Shown piece by piece: positions 8,490 to 15,683 of a stretch of 64,000 nt of DNA. The notes beneath the pieces were generated by a model. It was not told the DNA's origin, did no database searches, and was given only the letters and a program-made list of their open reading frames with translations. Origin of the DNA: Streptomyces sp. NBC_00523 (GTDB taxonomy: Bacteria > Actinomycetota > Actinomycetes > Streptomycetales > Streptomycetaceae). The stretch is taken from the NCBI RefSeq assembly GCF_036346615.1, contig NZ_CP107836.1, positions 6,138,001 to 6,202,000 on the forward strand, given 5' to 3'. The translations under genes were made by a program, and so were the position numbers. Numbering within the stretch: position 1 is the first letter of the stretch; every line of letters begins with the position of its first letter.

Positions 8490-10034
8490 CCCGTCGCCCG
8501 GCGCCAGTGCCTGCACCTCGGCGTACGCAAGTGCCCCGCCCCGCACCGGTCCGCCGTCCCGGATCGCGGCCGCCGTGGACACGGCCCCGGTCAGCGCCTC
8601 GCGGTACAGCAGCGAGCCCAGGCTGACCCGGCGCACCCCCAGGGTGCCCAGCTCGGCGATGCCCGGTCCGGCCGGGTTGTACAGCACGTTCAGCGGGGTG
8701 ACGAGGGCGGCGGTCAGCGCGGCGATCCCCGCCCGGTCCGCAAGGCCCGGCACGAACACCCCGTCCGCCCCGGCCTGCTCGTAGACCGCGAGACGGCCGG
8801 CCGTCCGCTCCCGGTCGAGCCCCAGCCAGTACGTGTCCGTGCGGGCGTTGACGAACAGCCCGGGCGCGGCCTCCTTCACGGCGGCGATCTTCGCGGCGTG
8901 CAGCTCCACCGGGGCGAGGGTGCCGTCGGCCCGCCCGTCCTCCAGATTGATCCCCGCCGCCCCCGCCTCGTACAGCCGCCGCGCGAACACGGCGACCTCC
9001 GCCGGGTCGTCGCTGAACCCCCCTTCCGCGTCCACGCTGAACAGGAACGGCCCGCGCCCGAGCCGCCGGGCCAGGTCCACGGTCGCCTCCTTCGTCGCCG
9101 CGGCCCCGTCCGGCAGCCCCAGTCCCGCCGCCACGCCCAGGCTGGTGGTCCCCACCGCCCCGAACCCCTCGGCGGCCAGCGCGGCGGCCGACGCGTAGTC
9201 CCAGGCGTTGGGCAGCAGGAAGGCCCTCCCCTGGTGGTGGAGGCGGGCGAACGGGGTCATCGGCCGCCCGAGCAGCCCCTCCGTCAGCGCGAGGGCGTGC
9301 GCCCTGCCCGGGCAGACCCGGGGCGGCGCGCCGAAGGTGAGCGGGGCGGGGTGGCCCTGCTGGGCGGCCACCAGGTCGAGGGCCACCGCGTCGCCCTCGG
9401 CGATGTCCCGTCCGGCGATCCGGGTGGCCCGCGCGGCGACCCGGCGCATGACCCGCACCGGCGGATCGTCCCGCAGCACCCGGGCCGTCGGAGCCCCGGA
9501 CCCGGCCGCCACGACGGACCCGGCCAGCGCGGCGGTCGCGGCGCACGCCTGGGCCAGGAGCCCGATGCGGTTGGCGACGGCCTCCAGCCCGGCCTCGTCC
9601 ACCGGGCCCGGCGCGAGCAGGTCCACCAGCCGGGCGACGGCCCGGTCGGCCCCGGCCCTGCCGTCCTCGCCGAAGTACGCGTCCGCCACCACCGCCACCT
9701 CCCGGGCGACCCGCTCCGGCTCCGGCATGTCCAGGGCGGCGGCCAGGCCGCGCACCACCCGCGTCCGCGGATCGCCCTCCCCGGAAGCCGACGCCGAGGC
9801 CGCCCGGTGCAGATCGGCCGGGGCGAGCCGGGCGAGCTCGGCCTCCACGAGGGCCCGGCGCCGCCGGTGCGGCTCACCCGACGCGAACCTCGCCACCGTG
9901 GCCCGCAACCAGGCGACACTCGCGCCGGGCGGTCCTTCGAAGGGGCCGGGCCCCGGAGGGACGAGCGCGGGATCGGCGAGGGCCGCCAGGACCTCCGCGT
10001 ACTGACTGAACTCATGGGTGGTCGCGTGGCTCAT
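8451..10034 (-). CDS. P450-like N-terminal domain fused to isocitrate lyase/PEP mutase-family enzyme
   Basis: A 527-residue protein in two parts. Residues 1 to about 245 resemble the C-terminal half of a cytochrome P450: helical Ala/Arg-rich sequence ending in a haem-type loop FGAPPRVCPGRAHALAL with the Cys present, but without a full-length P450 body or a clear I-helix AGxxT motif. Residues about 255-527 form the isocitrate lyase/PEP mutase barrel, with the metal and substrate motifs FSVDAEGGFSDD, INLEDGR and VNARTDTYW. Family members cleave or form C-C or C-P bonds next to a carboxylate; the substrate here is unknown. The start is the ATG read from 10034; 25 codons upstream in frame overlap the divergent regulator's start region and were left out. 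It is divergent from a winged-helix regulator 65 bases away. Confidence 0.85.
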   Translation of the reverse strand: MSHATTHEFSQYAEVLAALADPALVPPGPGPFEGPPGASVAWLRATVARFASGEPHRRRRALVEAELARLAPADLHRAASASASGEGDPRTRVVRGLAAALDMPEPERVAREVAVVADAYFGEDGRAGADRAVARLVDLLAPGPVDEAGLEAVANRIGLLAQACAATAALAGSVVAAGSGAPTARVLRDDPPVRVMRRVAARATRIAGRDIAEGDAVALDLVAAQQGHPAPLTFGAPPRVCPGRAHALALTEGLLGRPMTPFARLHHQGRAFLLPNAWDYASAAALAAEGFGAVGTTSLGVAAGLGLPDGAAATKEATVDLARRLGRGPFLFSVDAEGGFSDDPAEVAVFARRLYEAGAAGINLEDGRADGTLAPVELHAAKIAAVKEAAPGLFVNARTDTYWLGLDRERTAGRLAVYEQAGADGVFVPGLADRAGIAALTAALVTPLNVLYNPAGPGIAELGTLGVRRVSLGSLLYREALTGAVSTAAAIRDGGPVRGGALAYAEVQALAPGDGSGGGGGDDVHDG

Positions 10035-10099
10035 GGCTCCGACCGTAGGCCCGGAACACTTCGGACCCCGCCGAACCGTCCCTGCGCCACCATGGAGGC

Positions 10100-10774
10100 A
10101 TGTCCTCACTCGCCGACACCGCCGCCCTCTTCGCCGACCGCACCCGCGCCGCCTTCTGCGAGGCGCTGCTCGACGGGCGGGCCTGGACGTCCGGCGAGCT
10201 CGCCCGGCACGTGGGCGTGAGCGCGTCCACCGCCAGCGAGCAGCTCTCCCGCCTCGTCTCCGGCGGGCTGCTGGCCGAGGAGCGCCAGGGGCGGCACCGC
10301 TATGTCCGGCTCGCGGGCCCGGAGGCGGCCGCGCTCACCGAGGCGCTCGCCGCGTACGCCCCCGGCACCTCCCGCCCGCGCACCCTGCGCGCCTCGGTCC
10401 GCCAGGACGCCGAGGCCCGGGCGCGCACCTGCTACGACCATCTGGCGGGGCGCCTCGGCGTGGCCCTGGCGGACGCGATGACCGCGCGCGGCCTGGTCGA
10501 CACCGGCTCCGGGATCGCCGTCACCCCGGCGGGCCGCACCTGGCTGACCGACACCCTGGACTACCGGCAGCCCGCAGGCGCCCGCCGCCCCCTCGTCCGC
10601 ACCTGCCTGGACTGGACCGAGCGTCGCTCCCACCTCGCCGGAGCCCTGGGCGCGGCGCTGTGCACGGCGGCCCTGGACCGCGGCTGGGTCCGGCGCGTCG
10701 GCTCGGGGCGCGCGGTGAAGGTGACGCCGGAGGGCAGCAGGGCGTTCGGGGAGCTGCTGGGGGTGGAGGCGTGA
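10100..10774 (+). CDS. ArsR-type winged-helix transcriptional regulator
   Basis: A 224-residue regulator. The N-terminal 80 residues form a winged helix: a helical start (ADTAALFADRTRAAFCEALL), the recognition part GELARHVGVSASTASEQLSRL and a wing EERQGRHRYVRL. The remaining 140 residues are a C-terminal domain with one Cys in ARTCYDH and another in VRTCLDW, longer than classic ArsR proteins (about 110). There is no CVC metal motif, so it is probably not a metal sensor. Its start is 65 bases from the divergent fusion gene, its most likely target. It ends 7 bases from the convergent GH20 gene. Confidence 0.88.
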   Translation: MSSLADTAALFADRTRAAFCEALLDGRAWTSGELARHVGVSASTASEQLSRLVSGGLLAEERQGRHRYVRLAGPEAAALTEALAAYAPGTSRPRTLRASVRQDAEARARTCYDHLAGRLGVALADAMTARGLVDTGSGIAVTPAGRTWLTDTLDYRQPAGARRPLVRTCLDWTERRSHLAGALGAALCTAALDRGWVRRVGSGRAVKVTPEGSRAFGELLGVEA

Positions 10775-10781
10775 GCCGCGC

Positions 10782-12344
10782 TCAGCGCCAGTCCACCTCC
10801 GTGGAGGCGAAGTAGGGCAGGCCCCGGTCGGCCCAGACGTGGCCGTGGTGGGCCAGGCGCTCGCGGTATTCGGCCCATTCCGGCGCCCGCCCGCACCAGG
10901 CCGCCTCCGCGACCGAGGCCAGCCGGGGCAGCAGGAGTACGGAGACGTCCTCGAAGCCCTTGAACCGCTCGGCGAAGACCGTGGCCTCCACGCCCGCCAC
11001 GTTCGCGTCCGGGATCGCGTAGGCGCCCGGGTCCCAGGCCGCCGTGTGCCGGACGCCCAGCGGGCGGTAGCCGTCGAAGCCGAGCCGGGCGGCCTCGGCG
11101 GCCTGCTCGGGCGGGGCGAACTCCGTTGCGTACGGGCGGTCCAGGTAGAGGTGCGACTGCGGGGAGAGCAGCACGCGCCCGCCGCCCTCGACGGTGCGGT
11201 GGAGGTCGTCGTCGGTGGGGGCGAAGAACTTCTTCAGCGCCGCGATGATCTCCATGGTCCGCCCCGCGGCCACGAGTTCGGGCCGGGCGGCCAGCTCCTC
11301 CGCCGTGTCCGGGAGGTCCATCATCTCCACGTCCACCCAGTACTGCGCGATGTCCCCGGGCTCGATCCCGGCGCGTGAGGACTCCTGCCAGGCCACCGGG
11401 CGCTTGCCCAGCGCGCGGACGAGCGCGCGCAGTTCGCGTACGGAGGCGTCGAAGCTCTCCGGCGTCGCGCCGAACGCCTCGTCGGCGCCGATGTGCACGT
11501 AGGGGCCGGTCGTCAGCGCGCAGACCTCGGTGAGGACGCGGGCGACGGCGGCGCGGGTCGCCTCATCGGTCAGGTCCAGCGGCGGTACGAACGGGAAGCG
11601 GTCCGCGAGCCCGGCCGGGGCGGGGGCCGGGGGCAGTCCGGGGACGGCGGCCCGGAGCGTCGCGCAGTGGCCCGGCAGGTCGATCTCGGGGACGACGGTG
11701 ACGAACCGCCGGGCCGCGTACTCCTGAAGCTCCCGGTACTCGGCCGCCGTGTAGAACTCCGCGCCCGGGGCCGTCAGCGCCGGGGTGCCGGGCAGTTCGA
11801 TGCGCCAGCCCTCGTTGTCGGTGAGGTGGAGGTGCAGGACGTTGAGCTTGTAGAGCGCGGCGAGGTCGATGATCCGGCGCACCTCGTCCGGGGTGAGGAA
11901 GCTGCGGGCCGGGTCGACCATGAGCCCGCGCCAGGCGTAGCGGGGGGCGTCCGCCAGGTCCTGGTACGGGAGTTGACCGGTGGCGATGAGCTGGAGGGCC
12001 GTCGTCGCGCCCCGGAACACCCCGGCCGGGGCGCGGCCGTGACAGGTGATGCCGTCGGCGTCCACGCGGAGCCGGTAGCCCTCGTCCACGGGGTCCGTGC
12101 CGCCGTCGGGGGAGACGCCGAGGGGTGGGGCGGACGCCGACTCGTCCAGTCCGAGGACCAGTTCCAGGGGTGCTCCGCCCGGCGCGTCCGGCAGATGCGG
12201 GGCGAGCAGCGCCCGTACGGTCTCCGCCACCTCCGCCAGCGCCGGATCGGCCGCCCGTACGTGCCAGGCGCAGGCGGCGGGCAGGGCGCCGGAGGGCGAG
12301 GACGGTCGGGCGTCGGCGTGCGGAATGACGGCGTTCACGGGCAT
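10782..12344 (-). CDS. GH20 beta-N-acetylhexosaminidase
   Basis: A 520-residue glycoside hydrolase. An N-terminal GH20b-like domain (about 1-140) is followed by the catalytic barrel beginning RYAWRGLMVDPARSF. The barrel shows LNVLHLHLTDNEGWRIE and the catalytic Asp-Glu pair in HIGADEAFG (about residue 295), the signature of substrate-assisted GH20 enzymes that remove terminal GlcNAc or GalNAc. No signal peptide is visible, so it is likely cytoplasmic and acts on imported chito-oligosaccharides. Its start (ATG at 12344) is divergent from the GH1 gene; the 213 bases between hold one copy of the regulon operator described at 12489-12514, 145 bases from this start. Confidence 0.93.
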   Translation of the reverse strand: MPVNAVIPHADARPSSPSGALPAACAWHVRAADPALAEVAETVRALLAPHLPDAPGGAPLELVLGLDESASAPPLGVSPDGGTDPVDEGYRLRVDADGITCHGRAPAGVFRGATTALQLIATGQLPYQDLADAPRYAWRGLMVDPARSFLTPDEVRRIIDLAALYKLNVLHLHLTDNEGWRIELPGTPALTAPGAEFYTAAEYRELQEYAARRFVTVVPEIDLPGHCATLRAAVPGLPPAPAPAGLADRFPFVPPLDLTDEATRAAVARVLTEVCALTTGPYVHIGADEAFGATPESFDASVRELRALVRALGKRPVAWQESSRAGIEPGDIAQYWVDVEMMDLPDTAEELAARPELVAAGRTMEIIAALKKFFAPTDDDLHRTVEGGGRVLLSPQSHLYLDRPYATEFAPPEQAAEAARLGFDGYRPLGVRHTAAWDPGAYAIPDANVAGVEATVFAERFKGFEDVSVLLLPRLASVAEAAWCGRAPEWAEYRERLAHHGHVWADRGLPYFASTEVDWR

Positions 12345-12488
12345 CTCCCTGAGGCGTACGCGGTGGGGGCCGGAGCGGCGGCGTCAGGTTCCGGCGGGTC
12401 CGGCCCCCAGGGCATTCGGCGCGGGCCCCGGGGTGAGACCGAACCGGCCGCCTCTTCTCCCGTACCGCTGCCACCTGTACGCTAACAC

Positions 12489-12514
12489 GAAAACCGATCA
12501 ATGAACGCTTTTTG
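12489..12514. promoter_or_regulatory. operator copy A of the glycosidase regulon
   Basis: An imperfect inverted repeat of the form GAAAACCG-N9-CGcTTTTtG, with ATCA just after the left arm. It matches two further sites at 18072-18096 (inverted) and 18178-18201. It lies 43 bases before the GH1 start and includes an upstream in-frame ATG (12501), which argues against translation starting there. The likely binder is the TetR regulator encoded after GH1 (inference). Confidence 0.8.
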
Positions 12515-12557
12515 CGGAGGGGGCGAACGGCCCGCCTCCGGGCGAAAGGAGAACCCG

Positions 12558-13853
12558 ATGGTGCACGAGGCCGGACCCGGTTTCGCCCTGCCGGAAGGCT
12601 TCCTCATGGGGGCGTCGACCTCGGCCCACCAAGTTGAGGGCAACAACGTCTCCAGCGACTGGTGGGCCCTGGAGAACCACCCCGAAAGCTTCGTCCAGGA
12701 GCCCAGCGGTGACGCGGCCGACAGCTTCCACCGATGGCCCGAGGACATGGACCTGCTGCGCGAACTCGGCTTCGACTCCTACCGCTTCAGCATCGAGTGG
12801 GCCCGCGTCGAGCCGGAGCGCGGCCGGATCTCGCGCGCCGCCCTCGCGCACTACCGGGCCATGGTGCGCGGCGCGCTGGAACGCGGGCTGACCCCGGTCG
12901 TGACCCTCCACCACTTCACCTCGCCCCAGTGGTTCAGCGAGCTCGGCGGCTGGACGGCCCCCGGCGCGGACGAGCTGTTCGCGGCGTACGCGCGCACCTG
13001 CGCCGGCATCCTGCGCAAGGGCGTCCGCCATGTCGCCACCATCAACGAGCCCAACATCATGGCCCTGATGTACGCGCTCAAGCGGCACGCGGCCGAGCAC
13101 GGCTGGGAGAGCGTCGCGCACGGGGCGAACGCCGCCCGCGAGGCCGGGGCCGCCGCCGTCGACCCGGCCTCCTTCGTCCCGGACCCCGAGGTCATCCGAG
13201 CCCTGATCGGCGCCCACCGGGCCGCCACCGCCGCGCTGAAGGAGACCGTGCCCGGTGTCCAGGTCGGCTGGACCGTGGCCAACCAGGTCTACCAGCCCGA
13301 GCCGGGCTGCGAGTCCGCCGCGGCCGCCTACGCCCGGCCCCGCGAGGACGTCTTCCTGGAGGCCGCCCGCGAGGACGACTGGATCGGCGTCCAGGCGTAC
13401 ACCCGGCACCGCATCGGCCCCGACGGCACCCTGCCCCCGCCCCCGGGCGCCGAACTGACGCTCACCGGCTGGGAGTTCTACCCCGAGGCGCTCGGGGAAG
13501 CGGTGCGGCACACGGCGGAGGTCGTCGGCCCGCACGTGCCCATCCTGGTCACCGAGAACGGCATCGCCACGGACGACGACGAGCGCCGCATCGCCTACAC
13601 CACCCGCGCCCTGGTGAGCCTCGCCGAGGCGATGGCCGACGGCGTCGACGTACGCGGCTATCTGCACTGGAGCGCCCTCGACAACTACGAGTGGGGGAGC
13701 TACCGGCCGACGTTCGGGCTGATCGCGGTCGACCGCGACACCTTCGCCCGGACGCCCAAGGAGTCGGCGCGCCGGCTGGGCGCCCTGTCCCGGGACCGGC
13801 GGCTGCCCGCCGGGGCCCCGCTCGGGTCGGTGACCGCACCCTCCTCGCGTTAG
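12558..13853 (+). CDS. GH1 beta-glycosidase
   Basis: A 431-residue glycoside hydrolase family 1 enzyme, normal length. The N-terminal FLMGASTSAHQVEG is typical; the acid/base Glu is in TINEPN (about residue 172) and the nucleophile Glu in LVTENGIA (about 334). The aglycone-side motif HWSALDNYEW is also present. It has no signal peptide and would cleave imported beta-glucosides or related sugars in the cytoplasm. The start is the ATG at 12558, with GAAAGGAG six bases before it; an earlier ATG at 12501 falls inside operator A and is rejected. The TetR gene follows ten bases after the stop, so enzyme and regulator are in one transcript. Confidence 0.94.
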   Translation: MVHEAGPGFALPEGFLMGASTSAHQVEGNNVSSDWWALENHPESFVQEPSGDAADSFHRWPEDMDLLRELGFDSYRFSIEWARVEPERGRISRAALAHYRAMVRGALERGLTPVVTLHHFTSPQWFSELGGWTAPGADELFAAYARTCAGILRKGVRHVATINEPNIMALMYALKRHAAEHGWESVAHGANAAREAGAAAVDPASFVPDPEVIRALIGAHRAATAALKETVPGVQVGWTVANQVYQPEPGCESAAAAYARPREDVFLEAAREDDWIGVQAYTRHRIGPDGTLPPPPGAELTLTGWEFYPEALGEAVRHTAEVVGPHVPILVTENGIATDDDERRIAYTTRALVSLAEAMADGVDVRGYLHWSALDNYEWGSYRPTFGLIAVDRDTFARTPKESARRLGALSRDRRLPAGAPLGSVTAPSSR

Positions 13854-13863
13854 GGTGACCGGC

Positions 13864-14451
13864 ATGGCGAAACGGGGCCCGTACGAGAAGGGCGAGGCCA
13901 AGCGCAGCGAGATCCTGCACGCGGCTCTGGAGATCTTTGCCGCCGAGGGGTACCGGGGTACCTCCCTGCGGAAGGTGGCGGCGAAGTGCAGCCTCAGCCT
14001 GCCCGGTCTGATGCACTACTTCGACTCCAAGGAGGACCTGCTCACCCAGGTCCTGCGGATGCGTGACGAGACCGCGCGGGTGCGGCAGGCGGAGCGCTCC
14101 GATCCGCACGGCTACCGCGAGATCATCCGGGAGGGCGCGAAGACCCCCGGCCTGGTCGAGCTGTTCGTCTCGATGGCCGCCGCCGCCAGCGACCCGGCCC
14201 ACCCCGCCCACGCCCACTTCGCCGAGCGCTACCCGGTGGTGCGCGAACGCGTCGCCGACTTCGTCCGGGAGGGCGTCGCGGAGGGGCGGATCAGCTCCGC
14301 GATCCCCCCGGAGCGGCTGGCCGTGCTCCTGGTCGCCGTGGCCGACGGCATCCAGCTGCAATGGCTGATCGACCGCTCCACGGACATGGAGCAGCCCATC
14401 GAGGACCTGCTCGCCGTTCTCGACCCGCGTCCGGCGCCGGAAGGGGCCTGA
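13864..14451 (+). CDS. TetR-family regulator, probable controller of the glycosidase regulon
   Basis: A 195-residue TetR regulator. The DNA-binding domain (about 10-55) reads SEILHAALEIFAAEGY, TSLRKVAAKCSLSLPGLMHYF, DSKEDLL. The C-terminal helical domain would bind a small ligand. It is co-transcribed with GH1, and three similar inverted repeats lie before GH1, GH3 and the SGNH esterase; two of them fit between the -35 and -10 boxes, as expected for a repressor. I infer that it represses this set until a sugar signal arrives. A GTG at 13855 is an alternative start. A strong 14-base-pair hairpin just after the stop ends the transcript. Confidence 0.9.
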   Translation: MAKRGPYEKGEAKRSEILHAALEIFAAEGYRGTSLRKVAAKCSLSLPGLMHYFDSKEDLLTQVLRMRDETARVRQAERSDPHGYREIIREGAKTPGLVELFVSMAAAASDPAHPAHAHFAERYPVVRERVADFVREGVAEGRISSAIPPERLAVLLVAVADGIQLQWLIDRSTDMEQPIEDLLAVLDPRPAPEGA

Positions 14452-14457
14452 GCAGCA

Positions 14458-14491
14458 CTGAAGGGGCGGCGCCCGCGCGCCGCCCCTTCAG
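14458..14491. terminator. bidirectional terminator hairpin
   Basis: A perfect 14-base-pair stem (CTGAAGGGGCGGCG with its complement) and a 6-base loop between the convergent TetR and beta-lactamase-like genes. CGTTTCCC follows on the plus strand. Confidence 0.85.
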
Positions 14492-14506
14492 CGTTTCCCG
14501 TACGGG

Positions 14507-15682
14507 TCAGAGCGCCGCCGCCGTCGCGGTCACCGCCTCCGTCCAGTCCGTCCAGCGCGGATCGGTTCCGGCCGCGGGCTCCCAGGCCATCGCCGTGCAC
14601 ACGTACCCCACGGCGAGACCGCTGCGGGGGTCGGCCATGCCCAGCCGTCCGCCCGCCCCCGCGTGCCCGAACGCGCCCTCGCCCAGCATCGGCAGCCCCT
14701 TCCGGGGCAGCTCGAAGCCGAGCCCGAAGCGGGACCGGCCCGCGGGGTCCCCGCCGTCGAGCGGGGGCGGGGGCGGCACGTCGTCGCGCGGGGCGACCGC
14801 CCGTTCCAGCGTCGCCGGGGACAGCAGCCGCACCCCGTCCACCGGGCCGATCAGCGCCGCGTACATCCGGGACAGCGACCGGGCGTTGCCGATCCCGCCG
14901 GCGCCGGGCAGCTCGGCCGCACGGCCCTCGCGGGTCGCGAGACCGCGGACCGCCGCCGCCACCTCCGCCTGCGACGCCCGGAGCGCCGTCGAGAGCGGCG
15001 CGTCCGGGGCGAGCCCCAGCCCTGCGAGGAATCCGGCGACCTGCTCCGGCGAGGGATCGGGGCGTACGGAGAACTGCGGGGCGAACCGGTGCTCCTCCTC
15101 CACCGGCAGCCCGATCCACAGGTCGAGCCCCAGGGGCCCCGCCACCTCGTCGGCGAAGAACGCGCCGACGCTCCGCCCGCTCACCCGCCGCACCACCTCG
15201 CCGACCAGGTGGCCGTACGTCAGCGCGTGGTACAGGCACGCCGTGCCCGGCTCCCACACCGGCCGCATCGCCGCCAGGGCGCCCAGCAGGGCCTCCCGGT
15301 CGAACAGCCCGGGCAGCCCGCACCCCGCCGGATCGGCCGAGAACGCGGGCAGCCCGGCCCGGTGCGTGAGGAGGTCGGCCACCGTCGTCCCGGCCTTCCC
15401 CGCGGCGGCGAACTCCGGCCAGTAGCGGGCCACGGGCGCGTCCAGATCCAGGGCGCCCCGCTCGCTCAGCAGATGGGCGCAGACCGCGACGAGGCCCTTG
15501 GTCACGGACATCAGCACGCCGACCGAATCGGTCCCGAAGTCCGGCGGTCCGGAGGCCAGATCGACCACCGGGCGCCCGTGGTGGTGGACGGCCAGCTGCG
15601 CGGCGCCGGGGTCGTCGGCGCAGCCGCGTACGAAGGCGTCGCGGACGGGCTCCCAGCCGGGCGCCACCCGGCCGGTGACCAT
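14507..15682 (-). CDS. beta-lactamase-like serine hydrolase (class C / esterase EstB type)
   Basis: A 391-residue protein of the beta-lactamase superfamily. The active-site SxxK motif is SVTK (about residue 59), and a Tyr motif is in YHALTYGHLVG (about 150). The downstream HAGAGGRLG segment occupies the place of the KTG box, giving HAG, which is typical of esterases and peptidases of this group rather than true beta-lactamases. There is no signal peptide, so it is cytoplasmic. It starts one base after the stop of the GH3 gene and is surely co-transcribed with it, so a role in deacylating a glycoside or its aglycone is possible. The true substrate is unknown. Confidence 0.9.
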   Translation of the reverse strand: MVTGRVAPGWEPVRDAFVRGCADDPGAAQLAVHHHGRPVVDLASGPPDFGTDSVGVLMSVTKGLVAVCAHLLSERGALDLDAPVARYWPEFAAAGKAGTTVADLLTHRAGLPAFSADPAGCGLPGLFDREALLGALAAMRPVWEPGTACLYHALTYGHLVGEVVRRVSGRSVGAFFADEVAGPLGLDLWIGLPVEEEHRFAPQFSVRPDPSPEQVAGFLAGLGLAPDAPLSTALRASQAEVAAAVRGLATREGRAAELPGAGGIGNARSLSRMYAALIGPVDGVRLLSPATLERAVAPRDDVPPPPPLDGGDPAGRSRFGLGFELPRKGLPMLGEGAFGHAGAGGRLGMADPRSGLAVGYVCTAMAWEPAAGTDPRWTDWTEAVTATAAAL

Positions 15683-15683
15683 C

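Noticed and set aside
12501-12557. Earlier ATG start for GH1
   Set aside because: It lies inside operator A and lacks a ribosome binding site; the ATG at 12558 has a good one and matches GH1 N-termini.
14507-15682. A true beta-lactamase for resistance
   Set aside because: No signal peptide, HAG in place of KTG, and it is in an operon with a GH3 enzyme.
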